Source of the DNA: Rana temporaria | Lineage: Eukaryota; Chordata; Amphibia; Anura; Ranidae | Assembly (NCBI RefSeq): GCF_905171775.1 | Contig: NC_053489.1 | Coordinates: 153,716,142-153,780,141, forward strand | Length of the DNA: 64,000 nt | Direction of reading: 5' to 3' | Part shown: piece by piece, positions 53,996 through 63,705 of the stretch | How the letters are laid out: every line of letters begins with the position of its first letter | Numbering within the stretch: the first letter of the stretch is position 1 | The notes under the pieces: generated by a model | Seen by the model: the letters and a program-made list of their open reading frames with translations, nothing else | What the model was told of the DNA's origin: nothing | Database searches by the model: none | Program-made: the position numbers and the translations under genes

Positions 53996-55049
53996 TATAG
54001 ATTCTTTATAAAAACGTTGTTTTTAGAATTTGCAATATGAAGGCTTTTTCTTTGTAAAATGTTATTTGGCATACTAAAATCTATTTAACAGATGTTTCAT
54101 CATGTATTGTGAGGATGTTAGTATGTCTTTGTATACCATATGGTAAAATAATGCAATACATCTGTAGACATTGTTGAAGATGGGCTTAGTGGGCAATAGA
54201 CCGTTAACACATGAACAGGAGACTTGTGTTGGTTGTTATAGGGTTTTATTCATGAAAATGTATTAAGAACAAAGTATTAAAATGTATTAATTTGATTGGC
54301 CCTCTTTTTTAAATAATTTTTATGCACACACTCTAATGATCTTCATGGTATAAATATGCAACTAATAAAGTTATTAAATATATAAACAATTTTTTATAGT
54401 ATCTCATAAAGCTACACTAATTGATTTAAAATAGTGTCTAATGGAAAAAAATCTCCAACTGTGAAGCAATTATATTGCTGCTGAATGCTTCATTGCTTGC
54501 ATGTAGCCTACCCTGTTGTAAAGTACATATGTACAAAATGGATTAAAATGATTTCCATTACAGAGATAAGACAAATGTTCCTGCTCCAATGTTAAAATTT
54601 GGAGACATATCTTCTTCCTGATACTTTTGCAGACCTATTTCTCTTTAATGTGGCTGTAAGTGCAACTACTTTTTTAAGAAATTACGCTGTGATTAAATGA
54701 TTAAATAGTAAAAATTTTCAGGTAAAAACTCCAAATATTATATAAACAAAGCATTACTGATAATAATAATAATCATCATAATAATAATTGTTATTAATAT
54801 TAGTAGTAGTAGTAGCAGCAGCAGTAGTAGTCATATTATTATTATTATTATTATTATTAATATTATGCAAATGCTGATCGAAACAAATAAAAGTTGTACA
54901 GAATACTGTTTTGCAATATGTTTCTCTGGATTTTTCTTTTAAAAATGCACCTACAGTATGCAGTGACTTGTAATGGAAGCTTCTGAAATTCACATACCAA
55001 GGATGATATGAACAACCTGTATTAATAGAAATGACGCATGGAAGATACC
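53996..55049. other. AT-rich, mostly unassigned
   Basis: No recognised element except the microsatellite at 54761-54863. Possibly unique host DNA. Confidence 0.35.
54761..54863. repeat. (TAA)n / (TAG)n microsatellite
   Basis: Trinucleotide runs TAATAATAAT, TAGTAGTAGTAGCAGCAGC and ATTATTATT in series. Confidence 0.9.
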
Positions 55050-55139
55050 CTTGTCTTTTTCAACACAGGGACAAGTTGCTTTGCCAGGCAAGGTACCCCC
55101 TAATTTGAAGGCACGTGGCCCGGTATGGTTCATGGGGGG
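55050..55139. repeat. left half of the repeat hit by the gypsy element
   Basis: Words such as GGCACGTGGCCCGGTATGGTTC resemble GAGCATGTGGCCTGGTACGG at 43131, so the gypsy insertion landed in a copy of that unclassified family. It resumes at 61856. Confidence 0.55.
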
Positions 55140-56513
55140 TGTGACGAACGCGAGTGTCAGATCCCCGCCCTCCGCGCCAACTTGCGACGAAGGACAGGCC
55201 GACCTCACACCACGCTGTCACTTACGCAACAATGCCACTCTCAGCTGCACCCAGCACAAAGATTTCCCAGCTTGCGGGACAACAATCTAAGTGCTAGTAG
55301 CCTGAGAGCGATTGTCACTGGGCTAATGACACAATTAACCCTTTAACTGCCACCACCAACATTGATAAGGAAGCGTTGGTACTCCCCTCAATTAGCAATA
55401 CCAATTAGGATTTTAGAATAAGCGTCTGCAGCACACACTGTCACCACAGGCAGGTCTGCGCAGAGGCCTTACTCTACAAGTAGCGCTCTTCAAAAGGCAG
55501 AGGTTCGTTCATAGCTTGCATTAAGAGTTTTAGAGACAAGGTTAACACTTTTCAACATAAAAGGTTTATTACGAAAAGGGCAAACTTGGTGCAATAAGGT
55601 GTTACAGAAAAATATGTTTTAAAGAGATAACGACAATATACAGCGACAAAGTAATGAGGTAGAATTGAAGAAGAAGAATACTTGCAATTAATGTCCAAGG
55701 TTGATCAGAGTTCGATCGATGAACTGGGTAATCGGTTCTCAAACTTGGCAGATGCTCTTGCTTGGATGGTAAAAGGAGAACTCCCTTGACTTGGCATCTC
55801 CTCTTTTCTGTGCGATCAAAAAGGGGTGTTGACACGACCAGTAACCAATTGTCTGGTCATCTGATTTAGGGGCTGGTTACTGGGAGGGTCCACATTCACG
55901 CCCATAACCCAGGTACACTTTGTGATACATATTCATATCTCTGCAGTTCTAATAGTTACAGACTACCAACATCCGTGTTATTGTAAAGCATGATATTTGC
56001 TTTAAGAAAAGTCCAAACGTGACAAGTCTACCATGGTTATTCTACCTATGACGAATAAATGGGGTCAGGGGCCTTCCGTATGATTGATCATATTCATGTC
56101 TGGGCTCGAAACGTTACAAATTATCTGAGGAAACTAAATATGTCTGTTGTTTGGCTGTGCTATGAGTTAGCTGGAAGTTATGAAACATGTGTAACGTTCA
56201 TACTTATTCCTTAGTCTTCAGCGTTTATGAGTCTAAGGCATTTACGGCAGGGGTCTGTGGACTCTCTGAGGTGAGAGGACGACAGCTTTACGACAGGCCA
56301 GGAACCCTGCCAGGAGATATTAAGAACCCTAGATTGCTCTGTTCCTCGGAGGAGATAACAGATCTTTTGAAGTAGAATGCCTATGAATTCCTGAGAATAA
56401 GGGAGGGAGGGAGTGAGTTTCTTTCCACTGCTTATACTGTTTTTACACAACATGGCTGCTGTATGGTTCTTACACAACAGCTAGTCGCGTGCCCAGCGCG
56501 CAATATCGTTACA
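55140..56513 (-). repeat. 3' LTR of the gypsy element
   Basis: Minus-strand reading starts TGTAACGATATTGCGCG and ends GTTCGTCACA (TG...CA). An AATAAA on the minus strand near 55565 may be its poly(A) signal. Same length as the other LTR. Confidence 0.92.
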
Positions 56514-56525
56514 CCTCCCCCCTTA
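56514..56525 (-). promoter_or_regulatory. polypurine tract
   Basis: The minus strand AAGGGGGGAGG abuts the start of the 3' LTR, the plus-strand primer for reverse transcription. It overlaps the end of the coding frame. Confidence 0.8.
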
Positions 56526-59500
56526 GGTGGTTGCATGGGAGGGAACTACAATTTCCCTCCTGACGCAACCGACTCCGGCGGGCTCGGCTTGTCGTGACAG
56601 CCCATCAGCATTTCCATGGGCACTGCCTTTCTTATGCTGGATGGTGAAATCGTATTGCTGCAGAATTAAGCTCCACCGAAGTAGTTTGCCATTCTCCCCA
56701 GCAACACGATTTAGCCAGCTCAAGGGATTGTGATCGGTGATCACAGTGAAATGCCGTCCATAAAGATACGTTTGTAACTTCTGGAGAGACCACACGATCG
56801 CAAGACACTCCTTTTCGATCGTGGCATAAGCTACTTCCCTGGGAAGCAGCTTCCGGCTCAGGTAGAGGATGGGATGCTCCTCTCCGGCATCATCCACTTG
56901 GCTCAGGACTGCACCCAATCCATAGGCAGAGGCATCCGTCTGCACTAGAAAACGGCGGGTGAAGTCGGGAGCCTGTAGCACAGGGGCGCTGGCCAGCGCC
57001 TCCTTCAAGGCCTGAAATGCCTGCTCACATTCTGGTGTCCAAGACACCACCTTGGGCAGTTTCTTTTTTGTTAGGTCAGTCAGAGGTTTGGCCAGGCTGC
57101 TATAGTTACCTACAAACTTCCTATAGTAGCCAGCGGTCCCCAAGAAAGACATAACCTGTTTTTTGGTTTGGGGGATAGGCCAGGCCAGGATGGCCTCAAC
57201 CTTTCCTGTCTCGGGTTTCAGTGTGCCTCCTCCTACCTGGTGTCCCAGGTAATGCACATCATTCATGCCGATCTGACACTTACTGGGTTTGACAGTCAGG
57301 TTGGCATCGGTCAATCGGTCCAGGACCTGTGACAGGTGCATCAGGTGTTCTTCCCAGGTAGGGCTGAACACAGCGATGTCATCCAGGTAGGCTACGGCAA
57401 AGGGTTCCAGCCCCTCCAGTAAATCATTCATGACTCTCTGGAAAGTAGCTGGGGCATTCTTCATCCCAAACGGCATGACGGTAAATTCGAACAAGCCGAA
57501 TGGGGTGATGAAAGCCGACTTTTCCCGAGCCTCAGGGGCCAGAGGAATTTGCCAGTACCCCCTGCTCAGATCCATGATTGTTATATAGTGGGCGGCCGCC
57601 AGCCTATCTAACAACTCATCAATCCGGGGCATGGGGTAGGCATCTGCAGTGGTGATGGCATTCAGCTTCCGGTAGTCCACACAGAACCTGGTCGTCCGAT
57701 CCTTTTTGGGGACCAGGACTACTGGGGATGCCCAGGCACTGTGGGACTTCTGAATCACCCCCAGCTGCAGCATTTCCTCCACCTCCCTTTTCATGTCAGC
57801 CAGCACCTCCAAGGAGACGCGATAGGCCGACTGTTTAATGGGCGGATGTGTCCCGGTGTCCACCTGGTGGATAGCGAGGTGCGTCCTCCCAGGTTTCCCG
57901 GTAAACCTGCTACCATGTACTGCCAGCACTCTCTTTAGCCCAGGTACCTGGGTGGGGGTCAGTTTGGAGTTTATCAGGAGTTCTGAATCTACCTCCCTGC
58001 TGTCAGTTAGCAGCTGTCCCCTAAATTGACTGGGTACAACTAGCTGCCTGCTTCTTGTGTAAGTCTCATTCGCCTCTGCAGACAAACCTTCTCTGTACAG
58101 TTTCCCTTTCTCCCAGTAGACCTTTTGTTTGCACTTCTCTGCAGGGGGGCGATCAGCTAAACTCCTGAGCTGTGCTAGAGTTTGGTCTGTCTGCAGTGCT
58201 GTTTCAAAGGCGGAACCACAAGTCCCAGCCAGCAGTCCTGTGGCAAACAAGGACGGCTGCTGAGGCTCAACAGAGGTGAAGTCCGCTGGGTCAGAACAGG
58301 GAGAGGGCCCAGAGACCTCCTCCTGCTGTTCTGCGATCAGGGCCTGCACCTCGGCCGCCTTGGCAGCACTGCGAGTGACCACTAAAACTGGCAATGCATT
58401 ATCATCAACATCAACATCAGCATCATCACATTTAACATTTATCATTGCAGCATCATTGGACCCTGTATCAGTTACCTTCCCAAGCAAGGGGGTCTCCTCT
58501 CCTGTTTCTGAATAAGGAGGACCTTGCACTTCAACTTCACCCTCCCCCTCCCTCTGTCCATCCACAGGTTGCCCAGATATTACCCCAACATCTGTACACA
58601 GTACCTTGGTAGGTCCAGAGAGTTCCGTGGGAGCATCCTGGGTGCTCTTAGCAGGGACGTAGTAAGAAACAAGGGTACCTAAATCAGCACCCAACAACAC
58701 AGCAGTAGGGATCTCCTCTGAGACGCCCACCTCTCTCATCCCACTCCCAGCACCCCAATCGATGAAAACATAGGCACGGGGCACACAGGAAAGGGTTCCC
58801 CCCACTCCAGTGAGGGTAAGAAACTTCTCTGGGATGATGTCTGTTTCTTCTATCACCTCTGGTCTGACCAACGTAACTTCTGCTCCAGTGTCACGCAACC
58901 CTATTACAGTCCGGTGGCCTACGGTGACAGGCTGCAAGTTGGCATTGGTTCCTGGAGGTTTCCCACTGACGAACAGTACAGCAGAAGGGTTGCTGGCCGG
59001 ATGGCCAGGTGATGTCAGCTTCTTCTGCTCAGGGCACTGTGCCTTGAGATGTCCGGCTTTCCCGCAGGTGTAGCATGTGCGATTATTAGTCAGGAATGCC
59101 TTGGCACCAGGAACTGCAGGTTCCATCTGCTGAGGGACTTGGTTGGCAGGTGGAGGAGGGGTTGCCATGTGAGATTTCCCTCCTTTCCAGCCGTTCGGAG
59201 GAGCCTTGCGATGGTCAGATACCCGAGAGTGGATATAGGTATCTGCCAGTTCTGCTGCTACTTTAGCTGAGGTTGGCTTTCGCTCCAGCACAAACTGTCT
59301 GACGTCTGTAGGACAGATGTGCAAAAGTTGATCTTCAATCATAAGATCTTCCAGGGACTCAAAAGAATCAGCTTTCAAGCCTTTAGTCCACTGCCGGAAT
59401 GTGGTACGTAAGCGACTTTCCACATCCAGGTATGAGTCCCCAGGCCCTTTTTGCAAGGACCTAAAACGCTTCCGGTAAACTTCCGGGGTTAGCTGAAACT

Positions 59501-60254
59501 TTTGGATGATCGCAGCCTTTAGGGCCTCATAATCATTGCCCTGCTCTTCAGACAGTTCAACATAAGCATCCAGGGCCTTGCCTCGTAGCCCTGGCGTCAG
59601 GTACCGGGCCCATTGTGCTGGGGGCAGATGGTACTGACGGCAAGTTTTTTCAAACGACAGTAGATACACGTCAATGTCACTGTCCTTTTCCATAACAGGA
59701 AATTTGGCTGCCGGAGCTACTGGCAGAGCGGCATCCCTGTGCTCTAGGGATCCGGGGTTCTGAACCTGTCGCTGCTGCTGGAGCCTAGTCATCTCCAGTT
59801 CGTGTCGACGATCAGCTTCCCTCTGCGCAGCCTCCCTCTCAGCCCTGCGCTCCTCTCTCTCAGCCTGACGCTCGAGAAACTGCAGGTACACCACAGGATC
59901 CGTTTCCCTGAGGCGTTGTAGCGTTTCCTGCATTTGAGGAGAGTCCATGCTGGTTGCAAGCAATGGGGTGTTGGCCTGCTCATGCGGTGGCTTGGGGATA
60001 ACAATCCGTGGTATTCCAGTGTCAGTCTCTGCTGGCCTATCCGGTGAGGCCGCCTCTGAACCACTGGGCTCTGGAGTAGCGGAACCCCTTTCTGGTCCGG
60101 TTCCCTCCAGGTTCTGGTTTGCCTGGATATCAAACTCCTGTAGGGCATGTATCAGGCCTTCACGATTTTTGCCATTAATGTCAATTCCTCTTCCTGCGCA
60201 CTCAGCAGTTAGGTCATTTTTGTTCATCTTTTTATATGCTGATAACCCAGACAT
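56523..60254 (-). CDS. Gag-protease-RT-RNaseH polyprotein, no integrase core
   Basis: One uninterrupted 1243-codon frame. Approximate residues: 1-115 disordered start; 115-165 Glu/Arg-rich coiled coil; 190-340 capsid with a SCAN-like part (RLRTTFRQW, LMIEDQLLHICP, 265-340); 391-404 zinc knuckle CYTCGKAGHLKAQC; 450-460 protease active site LRDTGAEVTLV; 815-1000 RT with FCVDYRKLN, MPFGMKNAP and catalytic YLDD (about 956); 1100-1215 RNase H with QTDASAYGLGAVL and TDHNPLSWLN. Between protease and RT, residues 690-750 match the linker that precedes an integrase zinc domain (RQLVVPSQFRGQLL), but the H2C2 and DDE parts are missing. The integrase-before-RT order is that of Gmr1-like gypsy elements. 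The deletion kept the frame. Confidence 0.88.
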   Translation of the reverse strand: MSGLSAYKKMNKNDLTAECAGRGIDINGKNREGLIHALQEFDIQANQNLEGTGPERGSATPEPSGSEAASPDRPAETDTGIPRIVIPKPPHEQANTPLLATSMDSPQMQETLQRLRETDPVVYLQFLERQAEREERRAEREAAQREADRRHELEMTRLQQQRQVQNPGSLEHRDAALPVAPAAKFPVMEKDSDIDVYLLSFEKTCRQYHLPPAQWARYLTPGLRGKALDAYVELSEEQGNDYEALKAAIIQKFQLTPEVYRKRFRSLQKGPGDSYLDVESRLRTTFRQWTKGLKADSFESLEDLMIEDQLLHICPTDVRQFVLERKPTSAKVAAELADTYIHSRVSDHRKAPPNGWKGGKSHMATPPPPANQVPQQMEPAVPGAKAFLTNNRTCYTCGKAGHLKAQCPEQKKLTSPGHPASNPSAVLFVSGKPPGTNANLQPVTVGHRTVIGLRDTGAEVTLVRPEVIEETDIIPEKFLTLTGVGGTLSCVPRAYVFIDWGAGSGMREVGVSEEIPTAVLLGADLGTLVSYYVPAKSTQDAPTELSGPTKVLCTDVGVISGQPVDGQREGEGEVEVQGPPYSETGEETPLLGKVTDTGSNDAAMINVKCDDADVDVDDNALPVLVVTRSAAKAAEVQALIAEQQEEVSGPSPCSDPADFTSVEPQQPSLFATGLLAGTCGSAFETALQTDQTLAQLRSLADRPPAEKCKQKVYWEKGKLYREGLSAEANETYTRSRQLVVPSQFRGQLLTDSREVDSELLINSKLTPTQVPGLKRVLAVHGSRFTGKPGRTHLAIHQVDTGTHPPIKQSAYRVSLEVLADMKREVEEMLQLGVIQKSHSAWASPVVLVPKKDRTTRFCVDYRKLNAITTADAYPMPRIDELLDRLAAAHYITIMDLSRGYWQIPLAPEAREKSAFITPFGLFEFTVMPFGMKNAPATFQRVMNDLLEGLEPFAVAYLDDIAVFSPTWEEHLMHLSQVLDRLTDANLTVKPSKCQIGMNDVHYLGHQVGGGTLKPETGKVEAILAWPIPQTKKQVMSFLGTAGYYRKFVGNYSSLAKPLTDLTKKKLPKVVSWTPECEQAFQALKEALASAPVLQAPDFTRRFLVQTDASAYGLGAVLSQVDDAGEEHPILYLSRKLLPREVAYATIEKECLAIVWSLQKLQTYLYGRHFTVITDHNPLSWLNRVAGENGKLLRWSLILQQYDFTIQHKKGSAHGNADGLSRQAEPAGVGCVRREIVVPSHATT

Positions 60255-60455
60255 GTTGCAAGCAGAAAAGATAGAACAGAAAGCAGAGGTAGGAAAAAGG
60301 GGTAGGAAGGAGCTGTTGCTGTATGTCTCTCTTTAACACAAAAAAAAAATATATGCACCAGCTTGTCTCTAAGGACTGTTTCCAAAAAGGTTACAATCCT
60401 TCAGTGCAGAGCTAATTCCTAACAATGCACTGAATGCTCTTAATGCAAAGCTATC

Positions 60456-60473
60456 CCGCTACGCTGCCAGCCA
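60456..60473 (-). promoter_or_regulatory. candidate tRNA primer-binding site
   Basis: Three bases inside the 5' LTR end the minus strand reads TGGCTGGCAGCGTAGCGG. TGG complements a tRNA CCA tail. The tRNA was not identified. Confidence 0.5.
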
Positions 60474-60476
60474 ATA

Positions 60477-61850
60477 TGTGACGAACGCGAGTGTCAGATC
60501 CCCGCCCTCCGCGCCAACTTGCGACGAAGGACAGGCCGACCTCACACCACGCTGTCACTTACGCAACAATGCCACTCTCAGCTGCACCCAGCACAAAGAT
60601 TTCCCAGCTTGCGGGACAACAATCTAAGTGCTAGTAGCCTGAGAGCGATTGTCACTGGGCTAATGACACAATTAACCCTTTAACTGCCACCACCAACATT
60701 GATAAGGAAGCGTTGGTACTCCCCTCAATTAGCAATACCAATTAGGATTTTAGAATAAGCGTCTGCAGCACACACTGTCACCACAGGCAGGTCTGCGCAG
60801 AGGCCTTACTCTACAAGTAGCGCTCTTCAAAAGGCAGAGGTTCGTTCATAGCTTGCATTAAGAGTTTTAGAGACAAGGTTAACACTTTTCAACATAAAAG
60901 GTTTATTACGAAAAGGGCAAACTTGGTGCAATAAGGTGTTACAGAAAAATATGTTTTAAAGAGATAACGACAATATACAGCGACAAAGTAATGAGGTAGA
61001 ATTGAAGAAGAAGAATACTTGCAATTAATGTCCAAGGTTGATCAGAGTTCGATCGATGAACTGGGTAATCGGTTCTCAAACTTGGCAGATGCTCTTGCTT
61101 GGATGGTAAAAGGAGAACTCCCTTGACTTGGCATCTCCTCTTTTCTGTGCGATCAAAAAGGGGTGTTGACACGACCAGTAACCAATTGTCTGGTCATCTG
61201 ATTTAGGGGCTGGTTACTGGGAGGGTCCACATTCACGCCCATAACCCAGGTACACTTTGTGATACATATTCATATCTCTGCAGTTCTAATAGTTACAGAC
61301 TACCAACATCCGTGTTATTGTAAAGCATGATATTTGCTTTAAGAAAAGTCCAAACGTGACAAGTCTACCATGGTTATTCTACCTATGACGAATAAATGGG
61401 GTCAGGGGCCTTCCATATGATTGATCATATTCATGTCTGGGCTCGAAACGTTACAAATTATCTGAGGAAACTAAATATGTCTGTTGTTTGGCTGTGCTAT
61501 GAGTTAGCTGGAAGTTATGAAACATGTGTAACGTTCATACTTATTCCTTAGTCTTCAGCGTTTATGAGTCTAAGGCATTTACGGCAGGGGTCTGTGGACT
61601 CTCTGAGGTGAGAGGACGACAGCTTTACGACAGGCCAGGAACCCTGCCAGGAGATATTAAGAACCCTAGATTGCTCTGTTCCTCGGAGGAGATAACAGAT
61701 CTTTTGAAGTAGAATGCCTATGAATTCCTGAGAATAAGGGAGGGAGGGAGTGAGTTTCTTTCCACTGCTTATACTGTTTTTACACAACATGGCTGCTGTA
61801 TGGTTCTTACACAACAGCTAGTCGCGTGCCCAGCGCGCAATATCGTTACA
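60477..61850 (-). repeat. 5' LTR of the gypsy element
   Basis: 1374 bp, identical in length to the 3' LTR and differing at one position by eye (A at 61415). It would hold the promoter. Short frames inside (for example 61524-61712, 61548-61814) are repeated in the other LTR and are not genes. Confidence 0.92.
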
Positions 61851-61855
61851 GGGGG

Positions 61856-62303
61856 GTGTACACTTGACACCCCAGCTTTCCTGGCCAGCCAGGCTGCTAA
61901 TCCCTTTTATGTTCCCATGCATATGATGGTGGCACTACCTCACCATCATGGCACTTGCACTGCCACCTATTGCTATTATAGGATGTGCATTCTGACACAG
62001 CAACTTACAGTCAAAGTAAAATTAACTTTTGACTGTCTGTAACGGTACTAAGGTTGAACACTCACAGATATATCTACTATTAAAAAAAATGTAGGAAGGC
62101 AAGCTACGACCATGATTTTTTTCCTAGTCTCAAATAATTGTTATTTGTTGCATTTTTCTCATATAATTTACACATTTTCTGCTTTTTTGTGAAAGTTATG
62201 TACATTGCTCTATTGTATCCTTATATTATCTATTATCTGGTTTGTTTGCATAAGGAAGAATAAAGAGCTATTGATGGTGTCCAAGAATCTAAACATATGT
62301 ATC
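61856..62303. other. right flank of the gypsy insertion, then unassigned
   Basis: To about 62000 the interrupted repeat continues (GGTGTACACTTGACACC). The rest has no recognisable feature. Confidence 0.4.
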
Positions 62304-62605
62304 TTTAGCCACTTCAGTACAGAGTACTTTTACCCCCTTCCTGTCCAGACCAATTTTCAGCTTTCAGTGTTCTCACACATTGAATGACAATTAATTTAGT
62401 CATGCTACTTTGTACCCAAACAACATTTTTATCATTTTTTTCACACAAATATAGCATTATTTTTGTGTTATTTAATCACCAAAGTTTTTTTTTTGTGATA
62501 TAAGCGAAAAAAGAGCGTTTTGAAAAAAAAAATAGATTCTATTATAAAGCTTTGCAAATAAGTCATTTTTGTTTATATATTTGGGCCAACATATATACTG
62601 CTACA
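62304..62605 (+). mobile_element. piggyBac-family left-end fragment
   Basis: TTAGCCACTTCAGTACAGAG (TTAA mutated to TTAG), then CAGACCAATTTTCAGCTTTCAG and CACACAAATATAGC, as in the copy at 41775. It ends at a Tc1 fragment. Confidence 0.7.
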
Positions 62606-62607
62606 TA

Positions 62608-62690
62608 CAGTGCCTTGAAAACATATTCACCCCCTTGGCATTTTATTGTGTTTTGTTGACTCACAACCTGGAATTAACATATAAAATAAA
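62608..62690. mobile_element. Tc1-like TIR fragment
   Basis: TA followed by CAGTGCCTTGAAAACATATTC and CACCCCCTTGGCATTTTATTG, a terminal repeat common to a vertebrate Tc1 group. Only one end is present. Confidence 0.6.
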
Positions 62691-62692
62691 AT

Positions 62693-63600
62693 GGGGGGGT
62701 GTAGTAGCGCTCGCTAACAAACAATAATCATCTAATCAATTAACAACAAAGTGCTCAATAAAACCACACAAAGTGATAATAATGATAATGAACTATCCAG
62801 ATACAAACTTGATGAATAACGTCAAAAAATGTTTCACTCCTAATTTCTTACTGTCCCACCAGACATCAACAACAATGATGAGGGGGATGAAACAAGTGAA
62901 ATTACTGAGATCCAAAGTATACATTTATAACCATCATCCAGATAAAATAATAAATAATACTAAAGGTGATTAAATAAAGTGAAAGTCCTCTAAGTAAGTG
63001 GAACCACAAGGTCCAGCAGAACAACTCCACGTGATAAAAATTGTGAAAAATATTCCAGTGCACACTCGTGCAATAAATTAATATATAAATAAGATAAAAT
63101 ATTAAAGGTAATTAATAATGATCAAAAAGTGCTTCAGTAAATTCATCAAAGTGAAAACAAGTGCTCCAAAAACAGTCCAAATAAAAGTGCTTATATCAAT
63201 GATCCCAAAGTGCATTTGTGCTTAAAGATGATATCTGCAATCCACCGCATGATCCCTCAGTGTAGCTGTGCAGAATAACACACAAGTGTTTTGTTTTCAC
63301 AAGCCCCTAACCTCAAGAAAGGCTATATTAAGCCTCATAAGTCCTATGACTAAGTGGCGTGTACAGCCACGCAACGCGTCAGAAAGGAGCAGAGCCGCCG
63401 GTGATGTCATCATCTCCGCCCGCGGCCGATGGCGGAGATATCCTGCTACACAGACTGTTTGACAATACCGACTGTTTTACACTGCCCTCATGTGAGTGTA
63501 TTTTAAATCTTTTATTAAACCTGTTGATGCTGATTGCACTATGAGGTCTCCCTTGTTTGTTTATTGAGAGCCATCCATACACCCTGGGAGCGCCAGTGCG
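62693..63600 (+). mobile_element. Penelope-like non-coding element
   Basis: Begins GGGGGGGTGTAGTAGCGCTCGC, an inverted version of the AGCGC end of Penelope copies. It contains many AAAGTG/CACTTT words and a hammerhead-like box (63342-63388), and a TTTTATTAAACCTG end-like part at 63510. No protein motif. The right limit is uncertain. Confidence 0.5.
63342..63388 (+). ncRNA. degenerate hammerhead-like motif
   Basis: Stem II is perfect: GTGGC (63354-63358) with GCCAC (63366-63370). It is followed by GCAACGCGTC (63371-63380), one base off GAAACGCGTC. The first box reads ATGACTA instead of CUGANGA, and stem I is only about 4 bp (TCCT/AGGA). Probably inactive. Confidence 0.4.
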
Positions 63601-63705
63601 TGGACGTGTGAGCCTGCAGCTGTGGGGGTGGAGAAACAGGCTGGCTGGAAGACGCTGATCTGCAGTGGATTCTGCTGTACCTCATAAGTCAGCAGCATAT
63701 TAGGC

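Larger units (their letters stand above)
55140..61850 (-). mobile_element. Ty3/gypsy (Gmr1-like) LTR retrotransposon, integrase deleted
   Basis: A complete insertion with two 1374-bp LTRs (55140-56513 and 60477-61850) flanked by a 5-bp GGGGG (55135-55139, 61851-61855; both sides are G-runs). By eye the LTRs differ at one base: G at 56078, A at 61415. The insertion is therefore very young. On the minus strand the order is LTR, primer-binding site, one Gag-PR-RT-RNaseH frame, polypurine tract, LTR. There is no env. The integrase core is absent, so movement would depend on integrase from a complete relative. Confidence 0.92.

Noticed and set aside
55602..55835. A 77-codon frame present twice (also 60939-61172)
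   Set aside because: It is duplicated because it lies in both LTRs; no known accessory gene resembles it.
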